From DALYJJ01 sp033763935 (GTDB lineage: Bacteria > Acidobacteriota > Terriglobia > Bryobacterales > Bryobacteraceae): a stretch of 64,000 bases of DNA. Positions 29,189-37,649 of this stretch are shown piece after piece. The stretch spans positions 124,001-188,000 of the forward strand of contig JANRJO010000068.1 of NCBI GenBank assembly GCA_033763935.1, given 5' to 3'. The notes beneath the pieces are model-generated. The model had not been told where the DNA came from and ran no database searches. It was given only the letters and a program-made list of their open reading frames with translations. The translations under genes and the position numbers were made by a program. Position 1 is the first letter of the stretch. Every line of letters starts with the position of its first letter.

Positions 29189-32095
29189 GTGAACGAGCTG
29201 AAGCGACAATTCGTCAGCACTCTCCTGGTGATTCTCACCACGGCGCTCGTCATCACCGCGTTCGTCAATTTCCAGCAGAACCGCAAGTTCCAGCTGCCCG
29301 ACGACGGCGCCGTCTGGGTCGACCGCGGTACCCCCGCGGAGCCCCGCGTAGAGGCGCTCGACGTCATTGCCAACGGTCCCGTTCAGCGTGCGGGCATACG
29401 TCCCGGCGACATTCTCCGCAGCATCAAAGGCTCGCCGATAACCCGGTCCACTGAGGTGGCGGAGATCCTCTTCCGCCAGGGCGCCTGGAAGACCATCGAC
29501 TATCAGTTCGAGCGCGATGGCGTCGTCGCCCGCGCCCAGGTGAACGTCCGGCAGGTCGAGCCCAAGGCCACGCTCTTCTATCAGTACCTGGTCGGCGTCG
29601 TCTACCTCGCCATCGGCCTCTTCGTCTACTTCCGCCGCGGCAGCGCTCCCAAGTCGCTGCATTTCTACGTGCTCTGCCTGTCCTCGTTCGTCATGAGCAC
29701 GTTCCACTTCACCGGCAAGCTCAACGCCTTCGATACCGCTATCTATATCGGCAATGTCGTCGCCGGCTTCCTTGCGCCCACCATCTTCCTGCACTTCTGT
29801 CTCACCTTCCCGGAAAAGCCGCGCTGGCTCCGCGGCTCCCGCGTCTTCGCTGTCTACGTCCCGGCGCTCGCGTTCATCGCGTTGAACCTGGGCGTCATCT
29901 CCGGCACGCTCCAGGTCAAGGCAATCCCCTCGTTCGAACTGCGCTGGCTCCTGGACCGCGCCGCCCTCGTCTTCCTGTCCTTCTTCTATCTCGCCGGCGC
30001 TGCCGCCCTCCACCGCCGCTTTAAGCGCGCCGAGGACACCATCGTCCGGCAGCAGTTGAAATGGCTTCGCAACGGCGCGCTCATCGCCATTCTGCCGTTC
30101 ACCGCCCTCTACATCGTTCCCTATGTCGCTGGAGCTATCCCCGGCGAGTACCTCGGCGCCGCCGTCTTCTCGATGGTGTTCCTGCCGCTGACCTGGGCCT
30201 ACGCCATCATCCGTTACCGGCTGATGGACGTAGACGTTATTTTTCAGCAGGGCTACGTACATACCCTCGCCACCTTGTCTGTTCTGGGCGTCGTCTACGG
30301 CCTGCTGTTGACCCTGGGCAAGTTCGAGGAATTGAGTCCCACCGCACTGGTCTTCCTGATCCTCCTGGCCACCTTCATCTTCCAGCCCATCCGCAACTGG
30401 ATCCAGGAAGTCCTCGACCGCTACTACTTCTACAAAGAGAGCTACGACTACCGCCGTACCCTGATCGAGTTCGCCCGCGAGCTGGGTTCGGAAACCGACC
30501 TCGACCGTATGCTCGAGTCCGTATCCGAGCGCCTCACCGGGACCCTGGCCATCCAGCATGTAGCCTTCTTTCTTTATGATGAGGAGCGCGGCGAGTTCCA
30601 ACTCCGGCATGAAGCGGGCGTCCGCCGGGGTCCCGTCCACCGTGACTACCTCGATTTGAGTTTTTTGCGGAGCGAACCCGAGCGCCCCTACCTGTTCTTC
30701 GAACGCACCCGCAACATGCTCGACGTGCAGTCCCTCGAGAGGCCCGCCTCGGTCCGCCAGACCATCGCCGATCTCGACCTGACGTACTACATGCCCTGTA
30801 CGTTAAGGGGTAGGACGATCGCTTATCTCGCCGCCAGCCGCACGGATAAGGGCGACTTCCTCTCGAGCGAAGACGTCGACCTCCTCGTCGCCATCGCCGG
30901 TTACGTCGGTATCGCCATAGAGAACGCCCGCCTCTACCGATCTCTCCAATCAAAGGTCGAAGAGTACGAGCGGCTCAAGGAATACAGCGAGAACATCGTC
31001 GAATCGATTAACGTCGGCATCCTCGCCGTCGATCTCGATGACCGTGTCGAGGGCTGGAACAACCAGATCGAGCGCCTCACCGGCATCCCCCGCGACGTCG
31101 CCGTGGGCCGCCGCCTCCACGACTTGTTCCCCCGCGAACTCTGCAATCAGTTCGACGCCGTTCGCGGCCAGACCGGCATCCACCACATCTACAAGTTTCC
31201 CCTCCCTGTCCAGACCCTCCCCCTGCGCGCCGCGGCTGTCAATGGCCATAACGGCGGGAGCAATGGCGTTCACCACCCCGCGCCCCCGCGGGAATCCATC
31301 CTCAACCTCGCCATCGCCCCCCTCGTCTCCCGCGACCAGGAACAGATCGGCCGCCTCATCATCTTCGACGACGTCACCGACCGCGCCGAACTCGAACGCC
31401 GCCTCGTCCAGGCCGACAAGCTCAGCTCCATAGGCCTCCTGGCCGCTGGCGTAGCCCACGAAGTCAATACGCCGCTCGCCGTCATCTCTACCTACGCCCA
31501 GATGCTCGCCAAGCAGGTCACCAACGACGAGCAGAAGGCCCGGATGCTCGACAAGATCGCCAAGTCCACGTTCCGCGCGAGCGAAATCGTCAACGGCTTG
31601 TTGAATTTCTCCCGTACCTCTTCAACGGAGTTTGAGGAGCTCGATCTCAACAAGGTCCTGCGCGAGACCGTCGCCCTCATCGAGCACCAGTTGCAGAAGG
31701 CCCGCGTCGAAGTCCGTTTCGAACTCGAAGACCACCTTCCGCCCATCAAAGGCAATACCGGCAAACTGCAGCAGGTCTTCCTCAACCTGGTCCTCAACGC
31801 CCGCGACGCCATGGAGAGCGGAGGCCTCATCCGCATTCGCAGCCGCGCCGGCGACGGCCTCGCCCAGATCGAGATCGTCGACAACGGACAGGGCATCGCG
31901 CCCGAGCACGTCACTCGCATCTTCGACCCCTTCTTCACCACCAAGGCCGGCAAAAAGGGTACCGGGCTCGGATTATCCGTCTCCTACGGCATCGTCCAGG
32001 AACATGGCGGTACCATCGAAGTGAGAAGCCAGCAAGGTCTCGGCACTACATTCCAGCTGGCCTTCCCGTTGGTATCGAAGCCCGTCCATGCCTGA
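29189..32095 (+). CDS. Membrane sensor histidine kinase (PDZ, 7TM-like, GAF, PAS, HisKA, HATPase)
   Basis: A 968-residue kinase starting at GTG 29189. Order: one N-terminal helix, a PDZ-like domain (about 50-125: VIANGPVQRAGIRPGDILRSI), about seven membrane helices (130-400), GAF (about 430-580), PAS (about 600-740, with an unusual insert) and HisKA with phospho-His in AAGVAHEVNTPLAVISTYAQ (about residue 757). The ATPase has the N box (FLNLVLNARDAM), G1 (DNGQGI) and G2 (GTGLGLS). It phosphorylates the adjacent NtrC-like regulator. A five-codon frame at 29175-29192 overlaps its GTG start (GTGA), which may help initiation because no clear ribosome site is visible. It overlaps the regulator gene by 8 bp. 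Confidence 0.93.
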   Translation: MNELKRQFVSTLLVILTTALVITAFVNFQQNRKFQLPDDGAVWVDRGTPAEPRVEALDVIANGPVQRAGIRPGDILRSIKGSPITRSTEVAEILFRQGAWKTIDYQFERDGVVARAQVNVRQVEPKATLFYQYLVGVVYLAIGLFVYFRRGSAPKSLHFYVLCLSSFVMSTFHFTGKLNAFDTAIYIGNVVAGFLAPTIFLHFCLTFPEKPRWLRGSRVFAVYVPALAFIALNLGVISGTLQVKAIPSFELRWLLDRAALVFLSFFYLAGAAALHRRFKRAEDTIVRQQLKWLRNGALIAILPFTALYIVPYVAGAIPGEYLGAAVFSMVFLPLTWAYAIIRYRLMDVDVIFQQGYVHTLATLSVLGVVYGLLLTLGKFEELSPTALVFLILLATFIFQPIRNWIQEVLDRYYFYKESYDYRRTLIEFARELGSETDLDRMLESVSERLTGTLAIQHVAFFLYDEERGEFQLRHEAGVRRGPVHRDYLDLSFLRSEPERPYLFFERTRNMLDVQSLERPASVRQTIADLDLTYYMPCTLRGRTIAYLAASRTDKGDFLSSEDVDLLVAIAGYVGIAIENARLYRSLQSKVEEYERLKEYSENIVESINVGILAVDLDDRVEGWNNQIERLTGIPRDVAVGRRLHDLFPRELCNQFDAVRGQTGIHHIYKFPLPVQTLPLRAAAVNGHNGGSNGVHHPAPPRESILNLAIAPLVSRDQEQIGRLIIFDDVTDRAELERRLVQADKLSSIGLLAAGVAHEVNTPLAVISTYAQMLAKQVTNDEQKARMLDKIAKSTFRASEIVNGLLNFSRTSSTEFEELDLNKVLRETVALIEHQLQKARVEVRFELEDHLPPIKGNTGKLQQVFLNLVLNARDAMESGGLIRIRSRAGDGLAQIEIVDNGQGIAPEHVTRIFDPFFTTKAGKKGTGLGLSVSYGIVQEHGGTIEVRSQQGLGTTFQLAFPLVSKPVHA

Positions 32096-33536
32096 CACCT
32101 ATGCCCCGGCCGCGGCCGCCCTGAAGGGCCGCATCCTGATCGTTGACGACGAAGCCGACATCCGCGAGAGCCTCGAAGCCCTCCTCGAGATGGAGAACTA
32201 TCGCGTCGATCTCGCCCCGAACGCCACCGACGGGCTCCGCAAACTCGAGAACGGCGTCTATGACCTCGTCCTGCTCGACCTGATGATGCCCGACAAGAGC
32301 GGCCTCGAGGTCCTGGACGAAGTGCGCGCCCGCGACCTCGAAACCCCGATCTTCATGATCACCGCCTACGGCTCTGTCGAGATCGCCGTCCAGGCCATCA
32401 AGTCCGGCGCGAACGACTACTTCTCCAAGCCCTGGGACAACGAAAAGCTGCTCATCGAAATCGATCGCATGATCGCCAAGGGCCGCCTCGAGCGCGAAAA
32501 CACGCAGCTCAAACGCGCCCTCAAGCAGCGCTATTCGTTCCCCAACATCGTCGGCAAGAGCGACCGCATGCAGCGCGTCCTCGACCTCGTCACCCAGGTC
32601 GCCCCCAGCCGCTCCACCATCCTCATCACCGGCGAAACCGGCACCGGCAAAGAACTCATCGCCAAGGCCATCCACGCCAACTCGCCCCGCGCCGACAACC
32701 CCTTCGTCGCCGTCAACAGCGGCTCCCTCCCGCCCGACCTCCTCGAATCCACCCTCTTCGGCCACGTCAAGGGCGCCTTCACCGGCGCGCTCGTCAACAA
32801 GAAGGGCTACTTCGAGACCGCCAACAAAGGCACCATCTTCTTCGACGAGATCGGCAACATCGGCGCCGAGACCCAGTCCAAGCTGCTCCGCGTCCTCCAG
32901 GAACGCGAGTTCATGCCCCTCGGCTCGAACGAAGTCATCCGTGTCGACGTCCGTGTCCTCGCCGCTACCAATGCTGACCTCAAGCGTCTCGTCGAAGAGG
33001 GTAAGTTCCGCGAAGACCTCTACTACCGCCTGAACGTCATCAACATTCAGCTCCCGCCCCTCCGCGATCGCAAGGAGGACATCCCCGCCCTCGCCGACCA
33101 CTTCTTCACCGTCTATTGCCGGGAGAACGAGAAGTTCCTCGATACCGCCGGCCGCTCCACCCTCAAGTTCGAACCCGAAGCCCTGCAGATGCTCATGGAC
33201 TATAACTGGCCCGGCAACGTCCGCGAGCTCGAGAACGCCATCGAGCGCGCCGTCGTCCTCGCCGCCCAGCCCATCGTCCCCGCCGCCGTCCTGCCCGACC
33301 AGATCCTGCACGCCAGCGGCATGCGCGTCCGCCGTGACGAAGCCGGCTACCTCTCGCCCGAAGCCAGCCTCTTCGAAATCGTCGCCGACTTCGAAAAACG
33401 CAAGATCACCGAAGCCCTCGAGGCCTGCAACTGGAGCCAGACCGAGGCCGCCGAGATGCTCCACATCCCCCTCAGCACCCTCAACCAGAAGATTAAACGC
33501 CTCGAAATCCAGGTGAAAAAGCGCGGCGCGCTATAG
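32088..33536 (+). CDS. Sigma-54-dependent response regulator (NtrC/AtoC type)
   Basis: A 482-residue protein with three domains. The receiver (residues 15-130) has the acidic pair D20/D21, phospho-acceptor D64 (LVLLDLMMPDKSG) and the conserved Lys in YFSKPW. The AAA+ domain (about 150-390) has Walker A GETGTGKE, GAFTGA (HVKGAFTGALVNKKG) and Walker B GTIFFDEIG. The C-terminal Fis-type helix-turn-helix is EACNWSQTEAAEMLHIPLSTLNQKIKRL. It is complete and should activate sigma-54 promoters on phosphorylation by the upstream kinase. The -24/-12 element ahead of the operon is a candidate target. Confidence 0.95.
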   Translation: MPDTYAPAAAALKGRILIVDDEADIRESLEALLEMENYRVDLAPNATDGLRKLENGVYDLVLLDLMMPDKSGLEVLDEVRARDLETPIFMITAYGSVEIAVQAIKSGANDYFSKPWDNEKLLIEIDRMIAKGRLERENTQLKRALKQRYSFPNIVGKSDRMQRVLDLVTQVAPSRSTILITGETGTGKELIAKAIHANSPRADNPFVAVNSGSLPPDLLESTLFGHVKGAFTGALVNKKGYFETANKGTIFFDEIGNIGAETQSKLLRVLQEREFMPLGSNEVIRVDVRVLAATNADLKRLVEEGKFREDLYYRLNVINIQLPPLRDRKEDIPALADHFFTVYCRENEKFLDTAGRSTLKFEPEALQMLMDYNWPGNVRELENAIERAVVLAAQPIVPAAVLPDQILHASGMRVRRDEAGYLSPEASLFEIVADFEKRKITEALEACNWSQTEAAEMLHIPLSTLNQKIKRLEIQVKKRGAL

Positions 33537-34177
33537 CAGCTTCAACACTGCCGTCCCCGCCGGCCCGTCGTACAAGAGCTCCACCGACTTCAACTTCTTC
33601 GTCTTCCCCCGATAGTTGAAGTACAGGTACCCCCGCCCCGGCTTCTCCCGCGGCCCTTCCGGCAGCGCGCCCTCCACCGCCGCCACGTCCGCCGTCAGCG
33701 GCGCTTGCTCCGAATCCGCCTGCGCATCCGTCCCCGGCGCTCGCGGAGGCGCCGGCCCCCGCCCTTCCGCCGGCCGCCGGTCTCCCGGAAACCGCGGCTC
33801 CGGCGTCCGACGCCCGAAAATCAACGGCCCAGCATTCCCCTCGAACCCCGGCCGCCGCTCCCAATCCTCGTACTTGATCGCCGCCGCGACAAACGACGCC
33901 GGCTGCGCCGGCAGCACTTCCTTGCCGTTCAGCCGCAGCCGGAACTGCGACATCTTCACCTCGATCATCTTCCTAGGCGTTGGATACACGCCCACGTCCA
34001 CCACCAGGTGATCCTCGCTCAGAAAACTCGCCCCCTTAGCGAAAAACTCCGCGCCAGGTACTCGGCCCCAATCGCGAAGTTCGCCAGCTCCGCCGCCGCC
34101 GGATAATCGGAGGCCTTCGACAGCGGCTCGTTCCCCAACGCCCCCACCGCCGCCAGAAAAACGAGGACTTTCCTCAT
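33531..34177 (-). pseudogene. Secreted hypothetical protein gene with a 1-nt frameshift
   Basis: ATG 34177 opens a signal peptide (MRKVLVFLAAVGALGNEPLS) and ...FAIGAEYLARSF, then this frame stops at 34019. The expected continuation AKGASFLSEDHLVVDVGVYP runs in another frame to 33531. Total length is 647 nt, one short of 216 codons. The break lies beside a run of five T and a run of five G (34040-34055), so loss of one T or G explains it. The C-terminal half is beta-rich with a Pro/Arg linker. An intact product would be about 215 residues. Family unnamed; sequencing error is possible. Confidence 0.65.
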
Positions 34178-34207
34178 GCCCGCAGTATAATTCTTCCTAT
34201 TCCTCGC

Positions 34208-35671
34208 ATGCGTCTCCTCCTGCCCCTGCTCCTTGCCGCCACGCTCGCCGCCGCCCCGCCGCTCAAGCGCGAGATCGACAAACTCCTCGCCTCCACCCCC
34301 ATGTCCGCCCGTGCCCACTGGGGCATCCGCGCCGTTCGCCTCGACACCGGCAAAGTCCTCTATGAGCGCCAGGCGAAGAGCTTCTTCACCCCCGCCTCCA
34401 ACACCAAGCTCTTCTCCACCGCCCTCGCCCTCTCCCGCCTCGGCCCCGAGTACCGCTTCAAAACCCGCATCCTCGCCGCCGGCGCTCCCGACGCGCAAGG
34501 CCGCCTCCCCGGCGACCTCCGCCTCGTCGGCGGCGGCGACCCCACCCTCACCGCCCGCACCTTCCCCTACGAGAAAGGCCCCGCCAAAGGCGACCCCCTC
34601 CGCGCCCTCGACGAGCTCGCCTCCCAGGTCGCCGCCCGCGGCGTCCGCGTCATCGAAGGCGACATCGTCGGCGACGACCGCGCCTACCCCTGGGAGCCCT
34701 ACCCCGACGGCTGGGGCATCCAGGACATGGTCTGGGAATACGGCGCCCCGGTGAGCGCTCTCACCATTAACGACAACGCCATTCGCCTTCGCGTCCGCCC
34801 CACCGCCCCCGGCCAGCCCGCGCTCGTCACCCTCGACCCGCCCCTCGACCACTACGTCCTCCACGACCGCGTCCTCACCGTCGACACCCCTGACGCCCGC
34901 GTCGACGTCGACCGCCTCCCCGGCTCAAGCGAGCTCCGCGTGGCCGGCACGCTGCGCGCCGGAGGCATCGGCTACTCAACCCTGGTTGCCATCGACGACC
35001 CCGCGCTCTACGCCGCCCGCGCCTTTAAGGAAGCGCTCACCCGCCGCGGCATCGCCGTCCGCGGGCGTCCCCGCGCCCTCCACCGCCTCCCCGGTGAGAT
35101 CCTCCCGGAACCCGAGCCCGCCGTCACCATCGCCGAACGCGAGTCTCCCCCGCTCGTCGAAGTCCTCAAGGTCATCGATAAGGTCAGCCAGAACCTCTAC
35201 GCCGAACTCGTCCTTCGTGAAGTTGCCCGCGTCCGGCGCGGCGACGCCGCCCGCCCCGCCGCCCTCGAGGAACTCCGCGCGTTCCTCGCCGAAGCCGGCG
35301 TGCCAAAGGACGACTACCGCTTCGAGGATGCCAGCGGCCTCTCCCGCCTCACCCTCATTACGCCGGAAGTCGTCACTACTCTTCTCACCTATATGGCGAA
35401 GTCCCCGCACGCCCAGCCGTGGTTCGACCTCATGCCCGTAGGCGGCGTCGACGGCACCCTCGAGAACCGCTTCAAGGACCTCCCCGACGGCAAACGCGTC
35501 GCCGCCAAAACCGGTTCCCTCAGCCACGTCAACGCTCTCGGTGGCTACGCCCTCACCCGCAAAGGCCGCCGCGTCGCATTCTCCATCGTCGTCAACGCCT
35601 ACCGCGGACCCGCTTCCGAAGCCCGCGCGATCATTGATAAAATAGCAGTGCTGTTCGCCAACGCGGACTGA
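34208..35671 (+). CDS. dacB: D-alanyl-D-alanine carboxypeptidase/endopeptidase (PBP4, S13)
   Basis: A 487-residue penicillin-binding protein of class C type 4. The signal peptide is MRLLLPLLLAATLAAAPPL. The active-site triad is complete: SxxK at S64-K67 (PASNTKLFST), SxN in DKVSQNLYAEL, and KTG in VAAKTGSLSHVNALGG. GGGDPTL begins the family's inserted domain and PVSALTINDNAIRLRVRP is typical of DacB. It trims pentapeptides and cleaves cross-links in periplasmic peptidoglycan. The ATG is 30 bp from the divergent secreted-protein gene. Length fits E. coli PBP4 at 477. Confidence 0.93.
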   Translation: MRLLLPLLLAATLAAAPPLKREIDKLLASTPMSARAHWGIRAVRLDTGKVLYERQAKSFFTPASNTKLFSTALALSRLGPEYRFKTRILAAGAPDAQGRLPGDLRLVGGGDPTLTARTFPYEKGPAKGDPLRALDELASQVAARGVRVIEGDIVGDDRAYPWEPYPDGWGIQDMVWEYGAPVSALTINDNAIRLRVRPTAPGQPALVTLDPPLDHYVLHDRVLTVDTPDARVDVDRLPGSSELRVAGTLRAGGIGYSTLVAIDDPALYAARAFKEALTRRGIAVRGRPRALHRLPGEILPEPEPAVTIAERESPPLVEVLKVIDKVSQNLYAELVLREVARVRRGDAARPAALEELRAFLAEAGVPKDDYRFEDASGLSRLTLITPEVVTTLLTYMAKSPHAQPWFDLMPVGGVDGTLENRFKDLPDGKRVAAKTGSLSHVNALGGYALTRKGRRVAFSIVVNAYRGPASEARAIIDKIAVLFANAD

Positions 35672-35680
35672 GAACGAACC

Positions 35681-35911
35681 ATGCCCATCTACGAATACCT
35701 CTGCGAAGATTGCGGAACGCGATTTGAAAAGCTGGTCCGCTCCTCCGACACCGCCGGCCCCGCCTGCCCCTCCTGCGGCGAGGCCCACCTCAAGCGCGAA
35801 CTCTCCACCTTCGCCGCCCACGCCAACGGTCGCTCCCCGGACTCCGCTCCCATGCCGGGCGGCTGCCCCGCCGGTATGTGCCGTACCCCGGGCCTCTGCG
35901 GAAGAAATTAA
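35681..35911 (+). CDS. FmdB-type zinc ribbon protein
   Basis: A 76-residue protein with the FmdB/CxxC regulatory signature MPIYEYLCEDCGTRFEKLVRSS followed by ACPSCGEAHLKREL. The four cysteines (CEDC and CPSC) form one zinc ribbon. A further Cys-rich tail (GGCPAGMCRTPGLCG) is unusual for the family and could bind a second metal. It lies 9 bp after dacB, so it is likely co-transcribed. FmdB proteins are small regulators of uncertain function. Confidence 0.85.
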   Translation: MPIYEYLCEDCGTRFEKLVRSSDTAGPACPSCGEAHLKRELSTFAAHANGRSPDSAPMPGGCPAGMCRTPGLCGRN

Positions 35912-35943
35912 GCGAAGCGAACCCGACACCTGCAACATTCCGC

Positions 35944-35972
35944 TTGACTTTCACCTTTTGTTCGCCAACAAT
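35944..35972 (+). promoter_or_regulatory. lexA promoter (-35 TTGACT, -10 AACAAT)
   Basis: TTGACT at 35944-35949 and AACAAT at 35967-35972 are separated by 17 bp. Transcription would begin near 35979, about 12 bp before the GTG of lexA. The -10 box lies inside the spacer of the inverted repeat at 35956-35981, so bound repressor would block RNA polymerase. Confidence 0.6.
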
Positions 35973-35981
35973 CGAACAAAA
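35956..35981 (+). promoter_or_regulatory. Candidate LexA operator (perfect 9-bp inverted repeat)
   Basis: TTTTGTTCG at 35956-35964 and CGAACAAAA at 35973-35981 are exact reverse complements separated by 8 bp (CCAACAAT). The inner GTTCG...CGAAC resembles the GAAC/GTTC half-sites of the Gram-positive SOS box, but with a longer spacer. It ends 9 bp before the lexA start codon. Autoregulation by LexA is the natural reading; binding is not shown. Confidence 0.7.
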
Positions 35982-35990
35982 GGCGATATT

Positions 35991-36614
35991 GTGGCTTTAA
36001 CCAGACGGCAAAAGGAAGTACTCGACTTCATCGCCTCCTTCATTGAGGAGCGCGGCTACAGCCCGAGCTATGAGGAACTGGCCGCGGGCCTCGACCTCAA
36101 TTCGCTCGCCACCGTTCACAAGCACATCCAGGCGCTCGAGGCGAAAAGCTACCTTCGCAAGAGCTACAACATGAGCCGCAGCCTCGAACTCGGCTCCAAG
36201 TACTTTGAAGAGCAGCGCCACCGCTCGAGCGCCGCTCCCGCCGTTCCCCTCGCCGGCCGCATCGCCGCCGGTTCCCCGGTCGAAGCCATCGCTGGCCAGG
36301 AACGCCTCGAGTTCCGCGACTTTGTCGGCAGCGAGGGCACCTTCGCCCTGCAGGTCCGCGGGGAGTCGATGATCGAAGACCACATCTGCGACGGGGACTA
36401 CGTTCTCGTCGAAAAAACGAATGAGGTGAAGGACGGCGAGATCGTCGTCGCCCTGGTCGGCGGCGCCGAGGCCACCCTCAAACGCTTCTATCGCGAGCCT
36501 GACGGCACCGCGCGCCTGCAGCCGGCCAACGCCGCGATGCAGCCCATTCGCGTGTCACTCGATACGCTCGAAATCCAGGGCCGCGTCCTCGCCGTCCTGC
36601 GCAAGTACCGCTAG
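35991..36614 (+). CDS. lexA: LexA SOS repressor
   Basis: GTG 35991 gives 207 residues, close to the usual 200. The N-terminal winged helix has ALTRRQKEVLDFIASFIEERGYSPSYEELAAGLDLNSLATVHKHIQALE. The autocleavage site is A88-G89 (PLAGRIAAGSP). The catalytic dyad is Ser126 (VRGESMIEDHI) and Lys164 (EATLKRFYRE), so self-cleavage should occur under RecA stimulation. The frame remains open 5' into the FmdB region, but that is shadow. Its promoter and an inverted-repeat operator lie directly upstream. Confidence 0.96.
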   Translation: MALTRRQKEVLDFIASFIEERGYSPSYEELAAGLDLNSLATVHKHIQALEAKSYLRKSYNMSRSLELGSKYFEEQRHRSSAAPAVPLAGRIAAGSPVEAIAGQERLEFRDFVGSEGTFALQVRGESMIEDHICDGDYVLVEKTNEVKDGEIVVALVGGAEATLKRFYREPDGTARLQPANAAMQPIRVSLDTLEIQGRVLAVLRKYR

Positions 36615-36624
36615 AAACACAAAA

Positions 36625-36648
36625 GGCCGCGGCGAACCGCGGCCAAAA
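36625..36648. terminator. Bidirectional hairpin terminator
   Basis: GGCCGCGG (36625-36632), loop CGAA, and CCGCGGCC (36637-36644) make a perfect 8-bp GC stem flanked by AAAA on both sides. Read on the minus strand it is followed by TTTTGTGTTTC, a reasonable terminator for the DUF2934 gene. On the plus strand the tail after the stem is AAAA, so for lexA it is weaker. Confidence 0.75.
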
Positions 36649-36666
36649 GGAACGCGCGAAGCGCTC

Positions 36667-37074
36667 TTACGCGGTCAGCGCCGCTTCCCGGCGCGCCCGC
36701 ACTTCTTCCTCCGCCCGCAGCCAGTCGGCGAGCGGATCCCCGTGCTGGCAGCCCCTCGCCAACCAGTACTGGTAAGCAAGAAGGGCAACCTCTTCCCGGT
36801 CGTCCGCCGCCCCTATCGCCACTGCCATCGATGCAAGCGAACTTGCTGGCTGGGGCTCCTCGGCGGTGGCCATCACCGGTTCCGGCGCGGGCGCTGCCGC
36901 CGCTGCCGTCGTTTCCTTGGACTTCGTAGTCCGTTTCGCGGGAGCCTTGTGGGTGGCGGCCGCGGATTTCGCGCTGGTCGTACGGGTGGTCTTCTTGGCG
37001 GGGGCCGGCGCGGCCGCTGCCGCGGCGCCTTCCGCTTGAATCATCTCCGTCTCGGCTGTGCGTTTCTTGGGCAT
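36667..37074 (-). CDS. DUF2934 family protein with Ala/Lys-rich N-terminus
   Basis: The start ATG at 37074 has GGAGAG just upstream. Of 135 residues, the first 75 are a low-complexity Ala/Lys/Thr/Pro segment (KKTTRTTSAKSAAATHKAPA) like histone-H1-type basic tails. The C-terminal 45 (REEVALLAYQYWLARGCQHG, then DPLADWLRAEEEV) match DUF2934, a short domain with the pattern LAY.lW..rG...G...dW..AE. Nucleic-acid binding by the tail is plausible. The function of DUF2934 is unknown. Confidence 0.8.
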   Translation of the reverse strand: MPKKRTAETEMIQAEGAAAAAAPAPAKKTTRTTSAKSAAATHKAPAKRTTKSKETTAAAAAPAPEPVMATAEEPQPASSLASMAVAIGAADDREEVALLAYQYWLARGCQHGDPLADWLRAEEEVRARREAALTA

Positions 37075-37176
37075 TCTCTCCTTTTAGGTACCTCAGGTTG
37101 AGATTCTCTTCAGTGTAGCAAACGGCGAAAACATTTCCCGGCGCTTCTGTTTCGAACGCCTGGGCCTCTGGCTCCG

Positions 37177-37398
37177 CTATTTGCGTTCCGCGGCGGCGAG
37201 CTTCTCGAGCAGAGGACGCGCGAGGGCCATCGCCTCGCCGAACGCCTCCTGGTACTTCTGAAATCCGCGGTTCAACTCGAGCGCCTGCTCGGGCGTGAGG
37301 CGGGAACGGATGATCATGTCCCGAACGTGGACGGGGTTGGGCAGCAGCGTGTCTTCTTGCAGCTCTTCCAGCGCGGCCGTCGGGTCGTTGTGATACAT
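37177..37398 (-). CDS. Hypothetical helical protein (73 aa)
   Basis: ATG 37398 gives 73 residues (MYHNDPTAALEELQEDTLLP ... ALARPLLEKLAAAERK), acidic then helical, soluble. The frame is open to 37512, but the added residues look non-coding. The region LTPEQALELNRGFQKYQEAFGEA forms an amphipathic helix. I do not recognise a family. The 102 bp between it and the DUF2934 gene hold nothing identifiable beyond the latter's ribosome site. Confidence 0.5.
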   Translation of the reverse strand: MYHNDPTAALEELQEDTLLPNPVHVRDMIIRSRLTPEQALELNRGFQKYQEAFGEAMALARPLLEKLAAAERK

Positions 37399-37581
37399 CT
37401 CCGGTTTCCGGTCTTCGCCCTCTATTATGCACGCAACCCAACCACACGGTTGTTTCCTGAAACCACTCGCGCCGCGCATACGTTCCGTAGAGAGATGCAT
37501 CCGCGCCGCCAACCCCGTCCGCGTCGCGCTGAAATACCCTACCCCACTGCCGGATCTACTCTTTGGAGGGGCCGGTCTGCC

Positions 37582-37610
37582 TTGACGCCCCCTTCGGCCA
37601 GACCTAGAAT
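37582..37610 (+). promoter_or_regulatory. Sigma-70-type promoter for the GWxTD gene
   Basis: TTGACG at 37582-37587 and TAGAAT at 37605-37610 are spaced by exactly 17 bp. The expected start is near 37617, giving a leader of about 33 nt before the ATG at 37650. The remainder of the 250-bp region upstream, from 37399, shows no gene or repeat. Confidence 0.75.
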
Positions 37611-37649
37611 TAATGTAGCTCGTAGTATCTTCTGGTATCGGTGTACTTT

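Noticed and set aside
32046..33464. 472-codon minus-strand frame opposite the NtrC-type regulator
   Set aside because: Antisense shadow of a gene with intact Walker A, GAFTGA and HTH.
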